Assembly (NCBI GenBank): GCA_039805565.1
Contig: JBDLTZ010000033.1
Coordinates: 1 to 9,595 of the forward strand
Direction of reading: 5' to 3'
Length of the DNA: 9,595 nucleotides
Source of the DNA: CALJIC01 sp039805565
GTDB lineage: Bacteria > Chloroflexota > Chloroflexia > Chloroflexales > Roseiflexaceae
Shown here: in pieces, positions 5,731 through 9,595 of the stretch
How the letters are laid out: every line of letters starts with the position of its first letter
Position numbering within the stretch: position 1 is the stretch's first letter
Program-made: the position numbers and the translations under genes
The notes under the pieces: model-generated
What the model was told of the DNA's origin: nothing
Seen by the model: the letters and a program-made list of their open reading frames with translations, nothing else
Database searches by the model: none

Positions 5731-6522
5731 TCAGCGCTTCGCGTTCAGCTCGAGCGGCTCGATGTACGCCAGCATCGTGGCCACGCGCCGGAAGCCGACG
5801 CGCTCGTATACCCGGCTGGCCCCCTCGTCGGCCGCGGTGAGGAAGGCGACCTCGACGCCGAGCCCGAAGGCCACCCGCGCCATCTCGGCCGTCAGCGCGG
5901 TGGCAACCCCGCGGCGCCGCAGCGGCTCAAGCGTGGCGATCCCCACCAGCTCCGCCAGCCCGTCACGCGGCGGGTTGTACATCCCCGCTCCCGCCGCTGA
6001 CCCGTGGAGGTACGCCGTGAACGCCCGGTTGCCTACCAGCCCGCGGCGGTAGCGCTCGGCGTCCTCGTCGCTGAAGACACCGCTCCCCTTCGGATTGAAC
6101 CCGAGCTCGTTCGTCGCCAGGGACTCCTTGATCGCATCCAGCGGCGAGTCGGCTGTCAGAACGCCGATCGTCAGCCCCGGCACCTCGGGCCCCGCCCGCC
6201 ATGTCTCGCGCGTGCAGACCATGAGCGGCTGGCGGGCCTCTTCCCCCAGCCCCGCGGCGCGCAGCGAGGGCGCCAGGTCCGGCGCGAACTCCTCGATGAA
6301 CTCGAGCCGCGGCCGCCGCACGCGCGCCCGGTACGCCCCGCGCAGCCGCGCCACGGCCTGCCCGAGATCGCCCCCCGCCGGCTCGTCCGGCACGGCGTAG
6401 TTCAGGTATGTCAGCATATCCCGCGGGTGGAAGAACGCCGTGAACGGTGGGATCCGCTCGGCTTCGTACTGCTCGCGCGCGGTCTCGCGCATGTAGGACT
6501 GGAGTCGCTCGATCAGGTCCAT
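5731..6522 (-). CDS. GNAT family N-acetyltransferase
   Basis: A 263-residue protein with a C-terminal GNAT fold at about 115-258. The acetyl-CoA pyrophosphate-binding motif A is LRRRGVATALTAEMARVAF (201-219, in the R-x-x-G-x-A form). It is preceded by the strand AELVGIATLEP and followed by VEVAFLTAADEGASRVYERVGFRRV (223-247), the usual motif B. The N-terminal 110 residues include RPRLEFIEEFAPDLAPSLRAAGLGEE (70-95), seen in two-part GNAT proteins where the first half is a degenerate acetyltransferase fold. The ATG at 6522 lies 5 nt after the stop of the CYTH-CHAD gene, with no clear Shine-Dalgarno, implying translational coupling. Substrate (small molecule, tRNA or protein) cannot be told. Family assignment is secure; specific function is unknown. 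Confidence 0.87.
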   Translation of the reverse strand: MDLIERLQSYMRETAREQYEAERIPPFTAFFHPRDMLTYLNYAVPDEPAGGDLGQAVARLRGAYRARVRRPRLEFIEEFAPDLAPSLRAAGLGEEARQPLMVCTRETWRAGPEVPGLTIGVLTADSPLDAIKESLATNELGFNPKGSGVFSDEDAERYRRGLVGNRAFTAYLHGSAAGAGMYNPPRDGLAELVGIATLEPLRRRGVATALTAEMARVAFGLGVEVAFLTAADEGASRVYERVGFRRVATMLAYIEPLELNAKR

Positions 6523-6527
6523 AAAGC

Positions 6528-8666
6528 TCAGATATCTACAATGATCTCGGCGAGCAGCCGCCGGTAGCTCTCACCCGTAGCCCGCTCCCAGATACGCGGC
6601 AGCTCGGCGCCCTGGCGTGCCCCGGTCTCCTCCAGCGCCGCCAGGTAACCCTGTGCCCCTGGGTCCTGCTCGAGCCCGAGCGCCCGGACGTGCGCGCGCG
6701 CCACTACGGCGTCCTGCAGTGCGCCCAGGGCCTCCTGGAGGTCCGCCAGCGGAGCCAGCGCCTCGTCGACCCGCGGGCCGATCGCGTCGGCGAAGAACTC
6801 CAGGGCGTACCGCAGCCGCTTGCCCGCGATCCGCGCCACGTGCAGCCGCTCGTCGGGAGTGTCGCCCACGATCGACTCGAAGGCGCGCAGCTGCTCGTAC
6901 CGGCGCCAGATCGCGCTGCCCGCCAGATCGCGCACCCGCGGCGGCACACCCGTCTCCGGCAGCGGCCCGATGTCCGCCCCCGGCGTGGTGAGGAAGGCGG
7001 CGAACGCGCGCTTGATCCGCCGGTAACGCTTGGAGCCTAGGGTCGCCACCAGCCGCTCCCGCGCGGGCCCCCGCTCCACCCGCACCGCCGCCAGCAGCGG
7101 CTCTATGATCGGCCGCTCTTCCTCCGGCAGCCGCTCCTGGTGCGCGAGCAGTGAGCCCAGGAAGACATCGCGGTCGCGCACCTCGCCCAGCGCCTGGGCC
7201 ACGCGTTGGAGCCCGCGCCGGTGCTCGCGTATCACTTTGGCGTCAAACACTCCCTCCGTCACCTGGAGCGATGCGCGCAGCCGCCGCGTGGACACCCGCA
7301 TCTGGTGCACGTCCTCGGGCTCCTCGCCCCCGCGGACCTCTTCCTCGCGTGCCAGCATGCGCTCGAAGAAGCGCCGCAGCACCCGCCGCGCTCCCTCGGC
7401 CACCCCCTCGTCCCCACGCAGCCCGTCGGGAACCTCGGTCATCTCGAGCGACAGCGGGGCGTCGTCTGGGGCCAGCTCTGAGAGGCGCTCGCCATCTGGC
7501 GTCTGTCGCACCACGAGCCCCCCGATCGCGCGCCGCCACAGGTCGGCGCGTGTCTCGACGAGGCGCGCCGCCTCTGTGTCTCTCCAGGCCAGCGTGACCG
7601 TCGTGAGCTCACCGTGGTGCACCGCCGCAGTCGAGCCGACTTGGAGCGCGGAAGCCACGCGCAGCAGGGCCCCGAGGCGCAGCGCCTGGCGCCGCGCCCC
7701 CGAGGGGAGCCGCAGCAGCGAGGGCTCGCGGCTCGGGCGCGGGCGCTCGCGCATCAGCGCGGTCGCCGCTGCCACCACCGCCTGCTCATTGGGCGAGAGG
7801 CCGTCGATCGGCGCCGCAAGGGCAGCGTCTCTCGCGCTGCGCGCCGGCTGCTCTGCCCCCGCGTGCAGCGCGGCCTCGTAGAAGGTCGCCGCCAGCTGCG
7901 CGAGCCTGCGCGCCGAGCCGGAGAGCCGGTGGGCGTCGGCGGTGCGGTCGAACAGGCCGAGCGCCAGGGCCGGCAGTGTGGGGCGGGATGCGGGGGGCTC
8001 GTCTGCCAGAAACGTAGGGGTCATCGGGTCAGGAGACACAGGTTTCTCCCCAGTTGAGCCGCCCAGCAGCTCGAGCCCGCGCGCAAGCTTGCTGCGGTCC
8101 TCAGGCTGGAGGGGGAAGTGCTCGTGCAGCAGCGCAATCAGTGCGTCCAGGTCGGCGCGGTCGCCGCCGGCCAGCAGCTCAATCTCCAGCTCGCGGAAGG
8201 GCAGTGCCCGCGCTCCGGCCTCGATCGCGCCCTCGTCCAGGCTCAGCTCCGCCACGCGCCGGCCCTGGAGCGAGGCGTACAGGTGGCGGCGCGTCGTGCG
8301 TACCAGTACCACCGGAAGCAGCTCGGCTCCACCCGTGACCGCCAGCGTCTGGTCGCGCGCCTCGCTCGGGGGCCACTGCTCCGGCGCGTCACCTGCGTCC
8401 AGCTCCACCTCCCACTCCCCGCGCTCGTGCACTCCGTCGCGCACCTGCCCGCCGCGTTTGAGTGTTGCGACCCGTCGCTCGCCTACCAGGCGCACCCGCA
8501 GGCCGCAGCGTAGAGCTGACAGCCGCCTGTCGGCCGTGTCGAAGTACGTGTTGCGCTGCACCTCGGCGTGGGGCGTGGCGGCGAGCTCGTAGGGGCCGAG
8601 CGCACGCAGGTCGGCGAGCGCTGCGAGCGTCGCCGCGTCTACGACGAACTTCGCTTCGATCTCCAT
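6528..8666 (-). CDS. CYTH triphosphatase - Ppx/GppA-like helical region - CHAD fusion protein
   Basis: A 712-residue cytosolic protein. Residues 1-200 form a CYTH (triphosphate tunnel) domain: ExExK as Glu2, Glu4 and Lys6; YFDT (41-44); LRVRL (56-60); TLKRGG (68-73); WEVELD (85-90); RTTRRHLY (123-130); Asp144; and EIELL (161-165). The tunnel therefore looks complete and able to hydrolyse inorganic triphosphate or a similar substrate. A linker (about 203-233) leads to an alpha-helical region (about 235-385) resembling the C-terminal domain of Ppx/GppA exopolyphosphatases, without HD metal-binding residues. A CHAD domain fills about 425-705 (HQMRVSTRRLR at 454-464, HVARIAGKRLRYALEFF at 609-625), a family known to bind polyphosphate. 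E. coli YgiF (CYTH-CHAD) is only about 433 residues. The ATG at 8666 has GGGAGGA 9 nt upstream. The GNAT gene follows in the same unit. Confidence 0.92.
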   Translation of the reverse strand: MEIEAKFVVDAATLAALADLRALGPYELAATPHAEVQRNTYFDTADRRLSALRCGLRVRLVGERRVATLKRGGQVRDGVHERGEWEVELDAGDAPEQWPPSEARDQTLAVTGGAELLPVVLVRTTRRHLYASLQGRRVAELSLDEGAIEAGARALPFRELEIELLAGGDRADLDALIALLHEHFPLQPEDRSKLARGLELLGGSTGEKPVSPDPMTPTFLADEPPASRPTLPALALGLFDRTADAHRLSGSARRLAQLAATFYEAALHAGAEQPARSARDAALAAPIDGLSPNEQAVVAAATALMRERPRPSREPSLLRLPSGARRQALRLGALLRVASALQVGSTAAVHHGELTTVTLAWRDTEAARLVETRADLWRRAIGGLVVRQTPDGERLSELAPDDAPLSLEMTEVPDGLRGDEGVAEGARRVLRRFFERMLAREEEVRGGEEPEDVHQMRVSTRRLRASLQVTEGVFDAKVIREHRRGLQRVAQALGEVRDRDVFLGSLLAHQERLPEEERPIIEPLLAAVRVERGPARERLVATLGSKRYRRIKRAFAAFLTTPGADIGPLPETGVPPRVRDLAGSAIWRRYEQLRAFESIVGDTPDERLHVARIAGKRLRYALEFFADAIGPRVDEALAPLADLQEALGALQDAVVARAHVRALGLEQDPGAQGYLAALEETGARQGAELPRIWERATGESYRRLLAEIIVDI

Positions 8667-8690
8667 TGAGTTCTATCCTCCCGCGCCGGC

Positions 8691-8699
8691 AGTATAGCA
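8691..8699 (-). promoter_or_regulatory. Extended -10 promoter for the CYTH-CHAD/GNAT unit
   Basis: On the minus strand this reads TGCTATACT, an extended -10 element (TGn plus TATACT). No convincing -35 lies 16-18 bp upstream, as is common for extended -10 promoters. Transcription from about 8684 would give a leader of about 18 nt carrying the GGGAGGA ribosome binding site (8676-8682). Confidence 0.6.
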
Positions 8700-8781
8700 T
8701 GGCGGCGTACCTCACACAGCCGAAACTACGGTCTGCGGCGCCAGGGTGGATGGGCGTCCGTGGCGGTAGTATGCGCTAGAG

Positions 8782-8809
8782 TTGCGCAGTGCCCCCTTCA
8801 TGCTATAAT
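8782..8809 (+). promoter_or_regulatory. Extended -10 promoter for tig
   Basis: TGCTATAAT at 8801-8809 combines a consensus -10 with the TGn extension. TTGCGC at 8782-8787 is a partial -35 (16-bp spacer). Start of transcription is expected near 8816, giving a leader of about 50 nt before the GTG at 8867. It fires away from the CYTH-CHAD promoter about 110 bp to the left. Confidence 0.75.
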
Positions 8810-8866
8810 ACTTGTCGATTCCTATGCCTGAAAAAAGGCCACGCTCTCAAGACTGGAGTTGCATCG

Positions 8867-9595
8867 GTGAAGGTTACGACCGTAAAATTGCCGAAGAGCC
8901 TGCTGGCGCTCGACATTGAGCTGGACCGCGAGCAGGTCGAGAAAGGTCTCGACCGGGCCGCGCGCCGCCTCTCGCAAAAGCACAACATTCCTGGTTTCCG
9001 CAAGGGAAAGGCCCCGCGCTTTATCATCGAAAATTACTTTGGCCGCCCTGCGCTGCTTGAAGAAGCCTCCGATGATCTGATTAACAAAGCCTTCCGCGAC
9101 GCGCTCGACCAGCAGGGTGTTGATCCCGTCGGTCAGGCCAACCTCCAGAATGTTAACTTCGACGCGGAGCCCTTCACCTTCCGCGTGGTTATCCCCGTCG
9201 AGCCCACCGTCAAGCTGGCCGACTACCAGGCCATCCGGGTGCCGCTCGACATCCCCGAGATCACCGACGAGATGGTCCAGGAGGCGCTCGACTCGCGCCG
9301 TGAGCGCCACGTGGTGCTGAAGGACCTCGAGGAAGAGCGCCCCGTGCAGTCCGGCGACCAGCTGTCCGTCGAGCTTGATGCGATTGTCGACGGCCAGCCG
9401 ATGGACGAGCGCGCCGAGGGTACTCCGCCGCCCCCCTCGACAGTGGTGATGGAGGAGAAGCGCCTCGTCCCCGGCCTCTACCAGGGCCTGCTCGGCGCCA
9501 CCGTCGGCCAGACGGTCGAGGTGATCTCGCAGATGCCCGAGGAGCACGCCAACGAGCGCGTGGCCGGCAAAGAGGTCCAGTTTATCGTCAAAGTG
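8867..9595 (+). CDS. tig: Trigger factor (ribosome-associated chaperone), 3' end outside window
   Basis: The first 243 residues of trigger factor, which docks at the ribosome exit tunnel and shields nascent chains. The N-terminal ribosome-binding domain (1-115) carries the docking signature GFRKGKAP (43-50), followed by RFIIENYFG. Residues about 130-155 form the linker helix (ITDEMVQEALDSRRERHVVL). The FKBP-like PPIase domain starts near 160 (VQSGDQLSVELDAIVDGQP) and continues through LVPGLYQGLLGATVGQTVEVI and ERVAGKEVQFIVKV. Substrate-pocket aromatics of FKBPs are not obvious, so prolyl isomerase activity may be weak. The GTG at 8867 is chosen because the VTTVKLPKSLLALDIEL homology starts there and GGAG lies 8 nt upstream; no in-frame ATG precedes it. 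The C-terminal chaperone domain lies beyond the window, so this is truncation by the window and not a broken gene. Confidence 0.95.
   Translation, partial: MKVTTVKLPKSLLALDIELDREQVEKGLDRAARRLSQKHNIPGFRKGKAPRFIIENYFGRPALLEEASDDLINKAFRDALDQQGVDPVGQANLQNVNFDAEPFTFRVVIPVEPTVKLADYQAIRVPLDIPEITDEMVQEALDSRRERHVVLKDLEEERPVQSGDQLSVELDAIVDGQPMDERAEGTPPPPSTVVMEEKRLVPGLYQGLLGATVGQTVEVISQMPEEHANERVAGKEVQFIVKV

Noticed and set aside
7030..7881. 283-codon plus-strand open frame opposite the CYTH-CHAD gene
   Set aside because: It is Ser/Arg-rich low-complexity translation with no start signal; the minus-strand frame is a conserved protein.
8824..8919. Short frame (31 codons) starting ATGCCTGAAAAA in the tig leader and overlapping the tig start
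   Set aside because: It is in a different frame from tig, has no Shine-Dalgarno and no recognisable peptide; most likely chance, although a leader peptide is not excluded.
1..9595. CRISPR array, phage, transposon or toxin-antitoxin system
   Set aside because: I found no regularly spaced repeats, integrase or transposase motifs, or small paired toxin/antitoxin frames; nearly all the sequence is accounted for by known gene families.

Overview
The window is high-GC, densely packed bacterial chromosome with a strong preference for G/C-ending codons. That codon preference produces long open frames opposite or inside several genes. All the recognisable genes are bacterial housekeeping or small accessory genes, and there is no integrase, transposase, phage gene or CRISPR array. 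Gene content and style (glmU-prs pair, CNNM transporter next to cdd, a high-GC CYTH/CHAD protein, an orphan LuxR-type regulator next to an HtrA-like protease) fit a member of the Chloroflexota, possibly Roseiflexus/Chloroflexus-like. This assignment is an inference from overall resemblance and not a proven placement.

Layout. 1-1700: a trypsin-like PDZ protease (44-955), then a LuxR-family regulator (1075-1689) whose receiver domain has lost its phosphorylation site. 1701-1951: a tRNA-Gln(UUG) gene with its own promoter and a strong intrinsic terminator. 1959-5659: a same-strand run of glmU-like uridylyltransferase, prs, a CNNM/CBS/CorC membrane protein and cytidine deaminase, the last two overlapping by 20 nt. 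5660-5730: a short convergent gap packed with hairpins. 5731-8666, minus strand: a two-gene unit in which a 712-residue CYTH-(Ppx/GppA-like)-CHAD protein is followed 5 nt later by a GNAT acetyltransferase. 8667-8866: a divergent promoter region. 8867-9595: trigger factor, cut by the window end.

How the genes relate. glmU and prs supply UDP-GlcNAc (cell wall and glycans) and PRPP (nucleotides, His, Trp). This order is the same as the gcaD-prs pair of Bacillus subtilis. Cytidine deaminase serves pyrimidine salvage, and the CNNM protein divalent cation transport. The minus-strand pair centres on a protein whose three parts all belong to polyphosphate/triphosphate-related families.

The least ordinary items are the three-part CYTH/Ppx-like/CHAD architecture, the phosphoacceptor-less regulator, the GlmU that stops just before its acetyltransferase active-site region, and the terminator hairpin pressed against a glmU start that has no Shine-Dalgarno sequence. 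I see no clear new defence or mobile system.
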